Below are positions 52,778 to 62,284 of a stretch of 64,000 nt of DNA, piece by piece. The notes under the pieces were generated by a model that saw only the letters and a list, made by a program, of their open reading frames with translations, had not been told where the DNA came from and ran no database searches. Position numbers and translations under genes: made by a program. Source of the stretch: Chryseobacterium sp. G0201 (GTDB lineage Bacteria; Bacteroidota; Bacteroidia; Flavobacteriales; Weeksellaceae); NCBI RefSeq assembly GCF_003815655.1, contig NZ_CP033917.1, forward strand, positions 3,782,001-3,846,000, written 5' to 3'. How positions within the stretch are numbered: position 1 is the first letter of the stretch; every line of letters begins with the position of its first letter.

Positions 52778-53064
52778 GTTTTTGACTTTTCTAATTTTTG
52801 TCTTTATTTACGCAAATTACATAAAAACAAATTCATTTGTAAATATAAACAATTTGATATTATCTCCCAATCGAGTAATAGTTACTGTTTATTAAGTTCA
52901 GACTATATTTATTTAAACCTGAATGAAATTCATAAAGAAGCTAAAGTTATTGTAAAACAACTTATATATAGTGAAGATGATAATATTTGATAATGATTTT
53001 AAGAAAAACACTTTAAATAAACCCAAACCAAAGAAAAAGAACAGTTTTTGCATAACAATATCCA

Positions 53065-55095
53065 ATGACAAAACTATATTTTTTCTTAACCATTTCTTCT
53101 GCTTCAATTTTATTTTCTCAAAAAAGAGATTCGGCGACGTTGATTTCAGAGGTGAAAATTGATGCGTACAAGAAACCTGCAAGTTTTATTTCTTCAACGA
53201 AATCAGTTTCAGTGGTTTCTGAAAGTTTACTGTCCCAAAATACACCCGAAAGAATGCTGGAATCTATTAATCAAATTCCGGGAGCAAGAATGGAGGAACG
53301 GTCGCCGGGAAGTTATAGGATTTCTCTTCGCGGAAGCACGTTAAGGTCACCTTTTGGCGTTCGTAATGTCAAAGTTTATCTCGATGATTTTATTCTATCA
53401 GATGCTTCGGGCAATACATATTTTAACGTCATTTCACCGGAATTAATTGATAGAATGGAAATCTATAAAGGTCCGGAAAGTGGAGATTATGGATCCGTAA
53501 CAGGCGGAACTGTTCTTCTTCAAACCAAAAATTCCGACAACCTTTCCGCAAATCTGACGATTGGAAGTTATGGAACTTTTAACCAAAGTTTTGATGTGTC
53601 AAAGAAAATGGGAAAGCATTTTTTTGAAGTTTTTCAAAATTATTATCAGACCGATTCCTACAGACAACAATCTAGAATGCAACGGAAGCAGATTTTCATT
53701 AAAGACAATTTTCAGTATTCAGAAAAAGGGTTGCTTAAAGCGGTAGCCATGTATTCCGATCTGGATTATCAAACACCGGGTGGACTCACTTTGCAGCAGA
53801 TGCAAATCAATAGAAAACAAGCAAGACCGGGAACTGCAACAATTCCGGGTTCAAAAGAACAGGAAGCAGGAATTCGCAATAAAATGTTTCTGGCAGGCCT
53901 TTCAAACGAATATCAGTTCAATCAGAATTTCTCTCATTTCATTCTAATTCAGGGTTCTTATGTTGATTTTGAAAACCCGTTTATTACCAATTTTGAAAAT
54001 CGTTTTGAAAAGAATTTTGCATTACGAACTCATCTTAATTTTGAGAAAAACTGGAGTACAATTTCTTTAGCCTACCGATTCGGTTTTGAAGGTGGAATTA
54101 ATGATATTTTGATTAAAAACTATGATAATAACAAGGGTTTTGAGGGCAAACCGCAAAATTTTGATCAGATCAAAAACACTTCAGGATTTTATTTTCTTTC
54201 TCAGAAACTCAATTTTAATGAAAAATTATTTACCGATATTTCCATCAGTTTAAATTCAAATTCTTACGATTGGGAACGAATTTATCCGAGAACAGAAAAT
54301 GGAAAAGTAACGTTTAAAAATCAATGGCTTCCCAATTTTGGTTTAACTTATCTTTTGGGAAAAGGCTTTTCAGTTCGCGGAAAAATAGGGAAGGGAAATT
54401 CTGCACCAACGAATGAAGAAATCCGTTCATCGACTCAGGAATTTAATGCTGATCTAAAGCCGGAATATGGCTGGAATAAAGAAATAGGAATCAGAAAACA
54501 GTTTGGGAATTCTCTTTTTGTAGAAGGTAATTATTTTGATTTCCGACTGAAAGATGCGATTGTGAGGAGACAAAATGAAGCCGGGCAGGAATATTTTGTG
54601 AATGCAGGAGAAACCGTACAAAAAGGTGTTGAGGTTCTTTTGGAATCTAAAAGTTTTGATTTGAAAAATGATTTTTTCAGTCGATTCAAATTTCGTTTTT
54701 CGGGAAGTTTTTACAATTTTAAATTTCATGATTATCAGCAAAATGATAATAATTTTTCAGGAAATGATTTGACCGGAGTTCCAAAAACAACCATTAATTC
54801 TTTGGTGAATTTTACTTTTTTCAGAAAGCTTTCTGTTGATTATTCACACTTTTACACATCAAAAATGCCTTTGAATGATGCTAATTCTGTTTGGTCTGAA
54901 CCCAATGTAGTTGGAAATATCCAGTTCAGATTTCCTGTAGATTTTGATAAAACAAGACTGAATTTATACCTTCAAATTCAAAATCTTTATAATACGGATT
55001 ACGTCTTAGGTTTTGATATTAATGCGTTCGGAAACCGCTATTATAATCCTGCCGCAAAAAGAAATTTTGTCTTGGGTATTGAGGCGAAGTTTTAA
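53065..55095 (+). CDS. TonB-dependent outer-membrane receptor
   Basis: A signal peptide (to ILFSQ, residue 18) is followed by the plug (residues 35-150: SVVSESLLSQNTPERMLESINQIPGARMEERSPGSYRISLRGS, IEIYKGPESGDYGSVTGG) and a beta-barrel (150-676) ending in the terminal Phe of EAKF. At 676 residues it is a short, siderophore- or metal-type receptor rather than a SusC. It lacks the carboxypeptidase-like N-domain common in SusC. A gene for a sugar-dehydrogenase-like lipoprotein follows after 67 nt. The ligand cannot be told. Confidence 0.93.
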   Translation: MTKLYFFLTISSASILFSQKRDSATLISEVKIDAYKKPASFISSTKSVSVVSESLLSQNTPERMLESINQIPGARMEERSPGSYRISLRGSTLRSPFGVRNVKVYLDDFILSDASGNTYFNVISPELIDRMEIYKGPESGDYGSVTGGTVLLQTKNSDNLSANLTIGSYGTFNQSFDVSKKMGKHFFEVFQNYYQTDSYRQQSRMQRKQIFIKDNFQYSEKGLLKAVAMYSDLDYQTPGGLTLQQMQINRKQARPGTATIPGSKEQEAGIRNKMFLAGLSNEYQFNQNFSHFILIQGSYVDFENPFITNFENRFEKNFALRTHLNFEKNWSTISLAYRFGFEGGINDILIKNYDNNKGFEGKPQNFDQIKNTSGFYFLSQKLNFNEKLFTDISISLNSNSYDWERIYPRTENGKVTFKNQWLPNFGLTYLLGKGFSVRGKIGKGNSAPTNEEIRSSTQEFNADLKPEYGWNKEIGIRKQFGNSLFVEGNYFDFRLKDAIVRRQNEAGQEYFVNAGETVQKGVEVLLESKSFDLKNDFFSRFKFRFSGSFYNFKFHDYQQNDNNFSGNDLTGVPKTTINSLVNFTFFRKLSVDYSHFYTSKMPLNDANSVWSEPNVVGNIQFRFPVDFDKTRLNLYLQIQNLYNTDYVLGFDINAFGNRYYNPAAKRNFVLGIEAKF

Positions 55096-55162
55096 CTCAA
55101 AAGGCTGTGGAGGTCTAATATTTGTATTTATAGTATTTCTTTAACATCAAATCTCAATAAAA

Positions 55163-56485
55163 ATGAAAAATTATCTTTTTTTACCTGCAGTTGCATTGCT
55201 TTTTTTCAGTTGTAAGGACAATAAAAATAAATCCGGAGAATCTGGAAAGGGTAATGAAGTTGTCACTAAAACCGATACATTAAAATTACCGCCACCCGAT
55301 GAAAAAAACTCTAAAAATAAATTTAGCAATGTTATTGGGTGGGGCAAAGACAAAAAACCAATCGCTCCTGAAGGTTTTACCGTAACACGTTTCGCTGAAA
55401 ATATTAAAAGCCCGAGAAATATGATCCAGGCAGAAAATGGAGATATTTTCGTTGTGCTCTCCAATTCAGAACGTACTGCGACAGAGAAAGTTAAAAATGA
55501 CATCAGCGGAAAAAGTGATGCTGAGGTTGCCGGCAAATCTGCTAATACAATTATCCTTTATCGTGATGCCAACAAAGATGGTATTCCGGAATCGTCTTCT
55601 GTATTTTTAGCTGGACTCAATCAACCATATGGAATGTTGATTATTAAGGATCAGTTTTACGTTGCCAATACCGATGGACTTTATGTTTATCCTTACAAAT
55701 CGGGAGATACAAAAATAACAAAACCTGGAAAAAAGATCGTAAATCTGCCGGCAGGAGGTTATAATAACCACTGGACAAGAAATTTAATTGCTAATAAAGA
55801 TCAGTCTAAAATTTATATCTCTGTAGGATCAGGCAGTAATGTAGGAGAAAACGGAATGGATAAAGAGGTGAGAAGAGCCAATATTCTGGAGGTAAATCCT
55901 GATGGAAGTGGCGAAAAAATCTTTGCAGCCGGACTTAGAAATCCTGTTGGTATGAGCTGGAATCCTGCTACCGGAGCACTGTGGACCGTTGTAAATGAAA
56001 GGGATGAACTTGGAGATGAATTGGTTCCTGATTATCTTACGAGTGTTAAGCAGAATGCATTTTACGGCTGGCCGTATGCTTATTTCGGGAAAAATGAAGA
56101 TCCGCGAAGAAAGGGCGAAAAGCCTGACTTGGTTGCTAAAACCATTGTTCCGGATGTACCTTTGGGAAGTCACACAGCATCTTTAGGTTTAACATTTTAT
56201 ACTGGCTCTCAGTTTCCGGGGAACTATAAAAATGGTGCTTTTATCGGACAGCATGGTTCGTGGAACCGTTCTTCATTGGTTGGATATCAGGTAGCTTTTG
56301 TTTCTTTTAAAAACGGAAAAGCTTCAGGTTCTTATCAGCCATTTCTTACAGGTTTTATAGCTGATGAAGCGAAAGGTGATGTTTATGGAAGACCTGTAGG
56401 CGTTCTTCAAATCGCTGACGGATCTTTGCTGGTAGCCGATGATGTGAGCGGAATTGTCTGGAGAGTTTCTTACACTAAGAAATAA
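55163..56485 (+). CDS. Sorbosone/PQQ sugar dehydrogenase-like lipoprotein
   Basis: The lipoprotein signal ends at Cys17 (LFFSC). The mature part is a six-bladed propeller like soluble glucose and sorbosone dehydrogenases: GFTVTRFAENIKSPRNM, YDYPYKSGD-type blades, GLRNPVGMSWNPATGALWTVVNERDELGDELVPDYL and GQHGSWNRSSLVGYQV (with the His and Arg region near PQQ in relatives). It would oxidise a sugar or aldehyde in the periplasm with PQQ, but no pqq genes are nearby. Lys/Asn-rich linker at 20-60. Confidence 0.88.
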   Translation: MKNYLFLPAVALLFFSCKDNKNKSGESGKGNEVVTKTDTLKLPPPDEKNSKNKFSNVIGWGKDKKPIAPEGFTVTRFAENIKSPRNMIQAENGDIFVVLSNSERTATEKVKNDISGKSDAEVAGKSANTIILYRDANKDGIPESSSVFLAGLNQPYGMLIIKDQFYVANTDGLYVYPYKSGDTKITKPGKKIVNLPAGGYNNHWTRNLIANKDQSKIYISVGSGSNVGENGMDKEVRRANILEVNPDGSGEKIFAAGLRNPVGMSWNPATGALWTVVNERDELGDELVPDYLTSVKQNAFYGWPYAYFGKNEDPRRKGEKPDLVAKTIVPDVPLGSHTASLGLTFYTGSQFPGNYKNGAFIGQHGSWNRSSLVGYQVAFVSFKNGKASGSYQPFLTGFIADEAKGDVYGRPVGVLQIADGSLLVADDVSGIVWRVSYTKK

Positions 56486-56599
56486 TATATTGTTAACTTT
56501 TTAAAACTGTGAATTTTAATAATTCATTTCGGGCTTTACGTTACAATTTGTTAATACAGAATGTAATTATTAATTAGGTTAAAGCTGTACTTTTGTTTA

Positions 56600-56884
56600 A
56601 TGAAAAAGAATAAAAAAATGGTAACCAAAGCTCAGTTGGATGAACTTAAAGATTTAAGGCATCATCTAACATCGCAGTTATCAATTGATCATAAAATTAA
56701 TACATTAATCCAGGTCAGTCATGTACTTAGGACGATTAATTTTACGAGTACATTTTCAAGCAATATTTCTACAGAATTTACGGGATTGGAGGTTTTTGGT
56801 GACAGGTATAAGAATTTCCCGAAAATAACTTCCGTTATTGATGATGCTATTTCATATTATGATGAGCAACTGAAATCTTTTTAA
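56600..56884 (+). CDS. Small helical protein of unknown function
   Basis: The 94-residue protein has no signal peptide; two likely helices (TKAQLDELKDLRHHLTSQLS and SVIDDAISYYDEQLKSF) flank a Thr/Ser-rich middle. Not recognised. It could be cytoplasmic and regulatory. The start may also be the second Met (residue 7). Confidence 0.55.
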   Translation: MKKNKKMVTKAQLDELKDLRHHLTSQLSIDHKINTLIQVSHVLRTINFTSTFSSNISTEFTGLEVFGDRYKNFPKITSVIDDAISYYDEQLKSF

Positions 56885-56936
56885 CATCAGGAAAATAAAA
56901 ATAGTATTTTCAGATCAACGATAAAAAAACAATAAA

Positions 56937-56967
56937 ATAATCCCTAAGACCAAATCTTAGGGATTAT
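56937..56967. terminator. Bidirectional terminator
   Basis: Stem ATAATCCCTAAGA/TCTTAGGGATTAT around CCAAA, between convergent genes ending at 56884 and 57012, with A-rich DNA on the left and a TGTATTT tract on the right. Confidence 0.85.
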
Positions 56968-57011
56968 GTATTTAATGATGTAAATTTTCTTACTTCAGAA
57001 GTTTGAAAATA

Positions 57012-57515
57012 TTACTGAATGATTAAATAAGTTGCATTTTCTGACGCAATATAAAACCAATATGCATCAGTTAAACTTCCATCAATAAAATCTGACCCTG
57101 ATAGCGGACAAGCAGCAAATGCAGAGGGATCAGCCATATTGAAATCAACATCAGGCGTTGAATTGGTTGTACCCGGATACATTGTACGGAACCAAATAAA
57201 TTTCCAACGGGTAAGATTTGATACTGTAGTAAGCAATCCCGAAGGAACTGTTTGGGAGAGCGGATTTCCAGTGGGAGATAATCTCACAGACCAATTATTT
57301 GCGTAAGGAAGTGAATCATTAAAGTTGTCGATCACATCTTGCGTATTGGCAGGAAAATTCATACTTGTAACCACTTCTGGTAAGCAATTGTTCGTATTAC
57401 CTGCTATAACACGCATTACAAGGTCATAATTGGAGTAATTCTGAATATACAATTTTCCTTGTGAAAAAGATAACGAGAATATAAAAACGGGTAAGAGTAT
57501 TAGTATTTTTTTCAT
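57012..57515 (-). CDS. Secreted small protein, tandem paralogue 2
   Basis: The 167-residue protein has a signal peptide (SLSFSQ, residue 19) and a mature domain starting GKLYIQNYSNYDLVMRVI with NNCLP and a final YLIIQ. The same frame (FNYTPYNL, NNCLP, WFEV...YFIIQ) is found in the gene just upstream, so the two are paralogues, diverged to low identity. Conserved single Cys residues suggest a disulphide. No family recognised; beta-rich. It shares a transcript with the two following genes on the minus strand. Confidence 0.7.
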   Translation of the reverse strand: MKKILILLPVFIFSLSFSQGKLYIQNYSNYDLVMRVIAGNTNNCLPEVVTSMNFPANTQDVIDNFNDSLPYANNWSVRLSPTGNPLSQTVPSGLLTTVSNLTRWKFIWFRTMYPGTTNSTPDVDFNMADPSAFAACPLSGSDFIDGSLTDAYWFYIASENATYLIIQ

Positions 57516-57520
57516 AATTT

Positions 57521-58039
57521 TTATTGTATTATGAAGTATGTGTCGTTTCCTACCTCAAACCAGAATGCATCAAATGGAAACGGTTGTGCAGCAGTAGGTG
57601 TTAAAGTAGAAATTATAGGTGTATTACAACCAATCATTCCTATAGATGCACCGCTGTAATAAAGTGGAGCACCGCTGGGATCTTCTACAAAAAATTTATT
57701 CATCTGCCATTTGGTTACTGTTCCTAATGTGTTAAGTAATGGAGATGTTGGGTATTGTGGTGGAAGAGTAGTGGTCGCATTGAGCTGTACTGTCCAAGTA
57801 TTAATTGGAGGGCTTTGAAGATGACTGTTATAATAGCCATTATAAATTACAGCGCCACCGGGAGGAACCATAACGGGATAATTGGTTCCGCTAATGCTAG
57901 GAAGACAATTGTTTGTTTGATCTGATCCTACCAAGAAATTTGATAAATTATATGGTGTATAATTAAATATGTTCATCTTGTTTTGAGCATGAAGACCAAT
58001 TGCACTCATTGCAAAGAGTGATAAGAATATTTTTTTCAT
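57521..58039 (-). CDS. Secreted small protein, tandem paralogue 1
   Basis: The 172-residue protein has a signal peptide ending GLHAQ (residue 19). The mature part has NKMNIFNYTPYNLSNFLVG, NNCLPSISGTNYP and the end NDTYFIIQ, matching its neighbour 5 nt downstream. Most of it is probably beta-sandwich. Function unknown. Confidence 0.7.
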   Translation of the reverse strand: MKKIFLSLFAMSAIGLHAQNKMNIFNYTPYNLSNFLVGSDQTNNCLPSISGTNYPVMVPPGGAVIYNGYYNSHLQSPPINTWTVQLNATTTLPPQYPTSPLLNTLGTVTKWQMNKFFVEDPSGAPLYYSGASIGMIGCNTPIISTLTPTAAQPFPFDAFWFEVGNDTYFIIQ

Positions 58040-58050
58040 GATCTCGGATT

Positions 58051-58428
58051 TTAGTTTTCTGCTTTTTGGTTAGCTTTTATGGTATTCAGCTTAGAAAAAT
58101 ACATATTGGTCGCCTGAACGATCACTTTTTCCTTTTCTACTCTGGTGTTGGCCTGGCTGAGATTGCTGCCGTTTTTACCTATCAATTGTAATGAAGCATT
58201 AAATAAAATATTCAGTGATCTTTCATTTAATTGTGCTCCTAGGCGAGCTTTTTCTTCGGGGGTTGATCGGTTTTCGGGTTTCATTATTTCCTTAAGAGCT
58301 TTGTCGAAAGACGTCATTTCTGTAGTCTTCATTTCTTCGGTAGAAGCTAGAGTTGCTCGTTCGGTTGAACATGAGAATGCTACACACAAAATGCCGGCAT
58401 AGAATGCCGAAAGAAGAGTTTTTTTCAT
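58051..58428 (-). CDS. Small lipoprotein upstream of the paralogue pair
   Basis: The 125-residue protein has a lipoprotein signal ending at Cys20 (VAFSC). The mature part is helical and charged (EEMKTTEMTSFDKALKEIMKPENRSTPEEKARLG) and fits a TIGR04149-like or helical periplasmic lipoprotein, but the family is not certain. It is 11 nt ahead of the first paralogue and is probably the first gene of this three-gene operon. Confidence 0.7.
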   Translation of the reverse strand: MKKTLLSAFYAGILCVAFSCSTERATLASTEEMKTTEMTSFDKALKEIMKPENRSTPEEKARLGAQLNERSLNILFNASLQLIGKNGSNLSQANTRVEKEKVIVQATNMYFSKLNTIKANQKAEN

Positions 58429-58636
58429 AGTTATTAATTTAAACGTAAATTTAGTTTGACGAATATATAAAATATTTCACTATATAGTTATTTTTAATGA
58501 AAAATTTTAACATAATTAGTTGAAAATTATTCTAAATCATTAAAATATTCTATAAATCTACCAAATGCATCTATGTAAGATGTCAAGTAATCAATAATGA
58601 TTCAGTTTTCTGTCAATAACTAGAAAGGCTAAAAAA

Positions 58637-58668
58637 AAAGCCTTCGAATATCACTATTCAAAGGCTTT
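58637..58668 (-). terminator. Terminator of the hydrolase gene
   Basis: AAAGCCTTCGAATA pairs with TATTCAAAGGCTTT (one mismatch) around TCAC; on the minus strand it is followed by a run of nine T. It lies just 3' of the hydrolase gene, whose coding end is at 58688. Confidence 0.85.
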
Positions 58669-58687
58669 CTATTATTTATTTTAAAAT

Positions 58688-59509
58688 TTAAGACTGTATA
58701 AATTCTAAAAGATCTTTATTAATGACATCAGCATGAGTAGTCGGCATTCCGTGAGGGAAACCAGGATATGTAATTAATGTTCCGTTTTTCAATAATTTAA
58801 TTGATTTTAGAGCGGCATTTTGGTAAGGCACGATCTGATCATCTTCACCGTGAAGAACCAAAACCGGAATATCAACCACTTGTAAATCTTCTCTGAAATC
58901 TGTTTCAGAAAACGCTTTGATACCGTCGTAATGAGCAACGATTCCGCCCATCATTCCTTGTCTCCACCAGTTTCTCTGTACGCCTTCTTTTACATCAGCT
59001 CCTTCTCTGTTGTATCCGTAGAAAGGGAAAGTAAGGTCAATATAAAACTGTTGTCTGTTATTAAGAGTCTGATCTCTGATGCCGTCAAAAACAGACATCG
59101 GAACACCATCCGGATTGCTGTCGCTCTGAACCATAATTGGTGGAACTGCACTGATTAAAACTGCTTTTTTAGCTCTTCCATTCGCATATTTGTTAACGTA
59201 TCTTATAACTTCACCACCACCTGTAGAATGTCCGATGTGAACAACATCTTTCAAGTCAAGAAACTCCACTAATTCTGCAGCATCAGCAGCATATTGTTCA
59301 ATGGTATGATTGTAAATATCTTGGCTAGAACGTCCGTGACCTCTTCTGTCATGAGTGATCACTCTGTAGCCTTTCTGTAAGAAGAAAATTACCTGTGCAT
59401 CCCAATCATCTGATGATAAAGGCCATCCGTGGTGAAACATTAATGTTTGTCCTTTTCCTTGATCTTTGTAAAAAATTTCTGTTCCGTCTTTTAATTTTAG
59501 TGTGCTCAT
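58688..59509 (-). CDS. Non-heme chloroperoxidase/arylesterase-like alpha/beta hydrolase
   Basis: The 273-residue protein has HHGWPLSSDDWDAQ (oxyanion loop), DRRGHGRSS, the nucleophile GHSTGGGEV (Ser near residue 97), the acid in LHGEDDQIVPY (Asp near 225) and His in FPHGMPTTH. This pattern fits cofactor-free haloperoxidases/esterases, which hydrolyse esters and can form peracids. No signal peptide, so cytoplasmic. It is a single-gene unit with a strong terminator. Confidence 0.93.
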   Translation of the reverse strand: MSTLKLKDGTEIFYKDQGKGQTLMFHHGWPLSSDDWDAQVIFFLQKGYRVITHDRRGHGRSSQDIYNHTIEQYAADAAELVEFLDLKDVVHIGHSTGGGEVIRYVNKYANGRAKKAVLISAVPPIMVQSDSNPDGVPMSVFDGIRDQTLNNRQQFYIDLTFPFYGYNREGADVKEGVQRNWWRQGMMGGIVAHYDGIKAFSETDFREDLQVVDIPVLVLHGEDDQIVPYQNAALKSIKLLKNGTLITYPGFPHGMPTTHADVINKDLLEFIQS

Positions 59510-59669
59510 TGTTATTGTATTTAATTGTTATTATTAATTTATATTAAAAATATTTTCTTGTCTTAATTCTTTAGCAAATTTAGTGCAGTGAAATTCAATC
59601 TCTGTTAATCTAGTTTAATATCGTTCGATTTTGATAAAAAAAATAAAAAATTGATTTTCTTGTATTTAT

Positions 59670-59747
59670 TTGGGCAGCTTAATCCGCCTTCCGTTCCCAA
59701 TCTTTTTTGCTGGCGCAAAAAAGGATTTCCACTCAAGTCGGGCTGCG
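59670..59747. repeat. REP-like extragenic palindromic element
   Basis: The segment TTGGGCAGCTTAATCCGCC to GTCGGGCTGCG contains a near-perfect hairpin TCTTTTTTGC-TGGC-GCAAAAAAGGA at 59701-59725, with GGGCAGC and CGGGCTGC near the borders. I recall the same kind of motif being dispersed in Chryseobacterium genomes; the copy number here cannot be tested. It lies in the gap 3' of the DsbA-like gene and may also stop its transcription. Confidence 0.55.
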
Positions 59748-59761
59748 TGAGATTCGATGTT

Positions 59762-60280
59762 TTAAGAAACCGTCTTTTCGTTCAACAGCTGAAACAGATC
59801 TTCCACGCCGCCATCGAATTTTTTTCCGTTGACAAAAAATGAAGGTGTCCCGTTTACTCCGCTGATGATTCCGCTTTCGAAATCTGCATCAATCTTTTCT
59901 GCCAATTCCGGTTTTTCAAGATCTGTTTTGAACTGATTAATATTTAAATGTAATTTTTGTGCCAACTCCAACAGGAAATTTTCATTCAAATACTCCTGAT
60001 TTTCATAGATCGCATCATGCATTTCCCAGAATTTCCCCTGTAAATTGGCTGCCTCTGCCGCGAGTGCCGCCGGTCTGGCATATTGATGCATTTCAGATAA
60101 TGGAAAGTTTCTAAAGACAAACTTGATCTGATTTCCGAACTGGCTCATCAATTCTTTTAAAACTGGATAAGCTGCTCCACAGTACGGACATTGATAATCT
60201 CCATATTCTACGATGACTAAATCGGCATCCTGATTGCCTTGTGTGTGGTCAGTATTGCTGACGGATGGTTTTAATGACAT
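59762..60280 (-). CDS. DsbA-like thioredoxin-fold protein
   Basis: The 172-residue protein has DLVIVEYGDYQCPYCGAAYPVLKELM with the C-P-Y-C redox site near residues 32-35, a helical insert (EMHQYARPAALAAEAANLQGKFWEMHDAIYENQ), and GTPSFFVNGKKFDGG with the cis-Pro loop. This is the DsbA/FrnE-like (Thioredoxin_4) set. No signal peptide can be seen, so it probably works in the cytoplasm as a disulphide oxidoreductase. It lies 11 nt after the YoaK-like gene and is likely co-transcribed with it. Confidence 0.92.
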   Translation of the reverse strand: MSLKPSVSNTDHTQGNQDADLVIVEYGDYQCPYCGAAYPVLKELMSQFGNQIKFVFRNFPLSEMHQYARPAALAAEAANLQGKFWEMHDAIYENQEYLNENFLLELAQKLHLNINQFKTDLEKPELAEKIDADFESGIISGVNGTPSFFVNGKKFDGGVEDLFQLLNEKTVS

Positions 60281-60291
60281 AATTATTGTGT

Positions 60292-61005
60292 TTAAGTGTT
60301 TGTGTTAAGTGTAATATTAAAAACTGAAATCCATGATCCACAAATCAGTAATAATAGTGCAGGAAAATCCAAAGACCAATTCCCCAAAAAAGAGAGTAGG
60401 AAAGGAGCTGTAAATGCACCGGATAAAAAGCCGATCCAAAGCAATAAAAGATGGATAGCGTTGGCTTTATATTGTTTTCTTTCTGTTTTGTCATGGGTCA
60501 TACTCGACATTGCGGCGTTTCTTGCCAGGCTGTTTAATGTTCCGGTCACAAAATCTGTATTTACTTTTTGATTCCCGACAGAAGTTACGATCGTATTCAT
60601 AATTCCCATTGAAAATCCAACAATTGCAACAGCGGAAATAGTATTGATATTATAAAAATAAGCAATTATTGTATAGAAAATCAAAATTCCTGAAACTATG
60701 TAAAATGTTAATATTTGGTTCTTAATTCTTTTACATAATGATAAACAGGTTCCGGCATAGATTCCCAACAGAAAACTTCCAATAACAATAACTGATGTGA
60801 TGATAACGTCATATTTATCAGTAGAAAGTGCTGTACCTAGCTGCGTGGTGTTTCCACTCATAAAAGACACGTATGTTTTCCATTTGATAAGACCTGTGGC
60901 ATCGATATATCCTGCAATTAAAGCAAGAAATATGGCTAATCGTTCCTGTATCCTGATCTGGTCGGCTGAAAAAGAAACGCTTTCTGAAATTGCAGACTTA
61001 TCCAT
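60292..61005 (-). CDS. YoaK/DUF1275-family membrane protein
   Basis: The 237-residue protein has six hydrophobic segments and the DUF1275 pattern: FLALIAGYIDATGLIKWKTYVSFMSGNTTQLG, then GFSMGIMNTIVTSVGNQKVNTDFVTGTLNSLA. The GN-Thr and TGTL motifs are the family's conserved points. It is an inner-membrane protein of unknown function, possibly a small-molecule transporter. It starts 27 nt after the bicupin gene ends. Confidence 0.9.
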   Translation of the reverse strand: MDKSAISESVSFSADQIRIQERLAIFLALIAGYIDATGLIKWKTYVSFMSGNTTQLGTALSTDKYDVIITSVIVIGSFLLGIYAGTCLSLCKRIKNQILTFYIVSGILIFYTIIAYFYNINTISAVAIVGFSMGIMNTIVTSVGNQKVNTDFVTGTLNSLARNAAMSSMTHDKTERKQYKANAIHLLLLWIGFLSGAFTAPFLLSFLGNWSLDFPALLLLICGSWISVFNITLNTNT

Positions 61006-61032
61006 TTAATGATAGATTTAAATAGAAAGTCC

Positions 61033-62079
61033 TTATTTTTTAGGCTGAATAAAAACCTTCTCTTTCGGAAATTTTTCTATTTCGCCGTCTTTTAATCCAA
61101 AATTAGTTATCACAACATCTTTCGGGTTTCCGGCTAGCCATTCGCTTAGATCGATTGACTGATACGTTCCGCTATTAAATCCAATTAAAATTTTACAAAC
61201 CGTATCTCCTGTATTTTTAATATAATGTCCGGCTCCCATTGGTACATAACCGACATCTCCTGCATTAAATTCTTCAGTTACCACCGTACTTTCTGCCAAG
61301 AAAACCGACATTTCTGCCTGTCCGGAAATATAATACTGCCATTCGTCAGCGTTGGGATGCCAGTGCATTTCTCTTAAAGCGCCAGGCTGTAATTGTATAA
61401 TTGAACCCGACATGGTACTGCTGATAGGAAATTCTTTACTGGTAACCAATCTTTGTAAACCTCCTCCGGGAACAATTCTCGGTTGTTGTGCGTGCAAAGG
61501 ATAACGATGAAAACTTGTTAATTGTATATCTGATTCTTCCGGACGGGCAGTTGCATTAAATGATAATTCATCAGGAACAATTCCTGCCGCAAAATAAGCT
61601 TCTTTTTGTGGTAATGCTGCAACTTCTTCAAGGGTTAATCCTAAGTTTTGAGCAACAATTTCAGGTGGCATGCATGAAACAAAATCTGTAACACTGAATG
61701 TATGATCTTCGGAAAAATTACCATTGTCAAAAATTAAAATAAAATGACATTCTTCTGTTCCTGTTGCCTGTATTGAGTGCCCGTAACCTTTAGGGAAATA
61801 CCAAACATCGCCCGGCTCAAAATTATCAACATAACTGTGTCCATCAGGATGAATAATCGTTGTACGAACAGTTCCTGAAATCACGTAAGCCCATTCTGCA
61901 GCGTTGGCGTGCCAGTGTAATTCTCTCATGCTTCCCGGCTGTAATCTCATAGAAACTCCGGCAATACCTATAGAAGCAGGGAAATCCGTGACAGAAGCTC
62001 CTCTTGTAGTTCCGCCATCATTGGTGCGGGGTTCTTTTTTCTCTAGTTCGTATTTGAAGCTTAATGATTCGTTTTTCAT
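61033..62079 (-). CDS. Bicupin, oxalate decarboxylase-like
   Basis: The 348-residue protein has two cupin halves, each with metal-binding residues: SMRELHWHANAAEWAYVISG with the later GYGHSIQ, and ALREMHWHPNADEWQYYISG with GAGHYIK, i.e. two His plus Glu and a late His in each. The spacing is that of OxdC/OxdD, which split oxalate to formate and CO2 with Mn. The SENS-like lid next to the active Glu of OxdC is not clearly visible, so oxalate oxidase or a related bicupin activity is possible. No signal peptide. Confidence 0.88.
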   Translation of the reverse strand: MKNESLSFKYELEKKEPRTNDGGTTRGASVTDFPASIGIAGVSMRLQPGSMRELHWHANAAEWAYVISGTVRTTIIHPDGHSYVDNFEPGDVWYFPKGYGHSIQATGTEECHFILIFDNGNFSEDHTFSVTDFVSCMPPEIVAQNLGLTLEEVAALPQKEAYFAAGIVPDELSFNATARPEESDIQLTSFHRYPLHAQQPRIVPGGGLQRLVTSKEFPISSTMSGSIIQLQPGALREMHWHPNADEWQYYISGQAEMSVFLAESTVVTEEFNAGDVGYVPMGAGHYIKNTGDTVCKILIGFNSGTYQSIDLSEWLAGNPKDVVITNFGLKDGEIEKFPKEKVFIQPKK

Positions 62080-62284
62080 AATAGTAGTTTTTATTGATTA
62101 ATGAGTGTTTGTCTTTATTTCTATTGTAAAGCTATCACGGAATCATCATATTTTTAAGTGTCATTCGGTGAAAAGGCAAGATGAGTCGATGAGAATTTAA
62201 AAGGAATAGTTATATAATAAAGTTATTTCTAGTTTAAAATTTAAATGCAGGATTCGTTTACAGATAGCATTAAATGAATACTTA

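Noticed and set aside
55829..56173. 114-codon minus-strand reading frame
   Set aside because: Shadow of the sorbosone-dehydrogenase-like gene.
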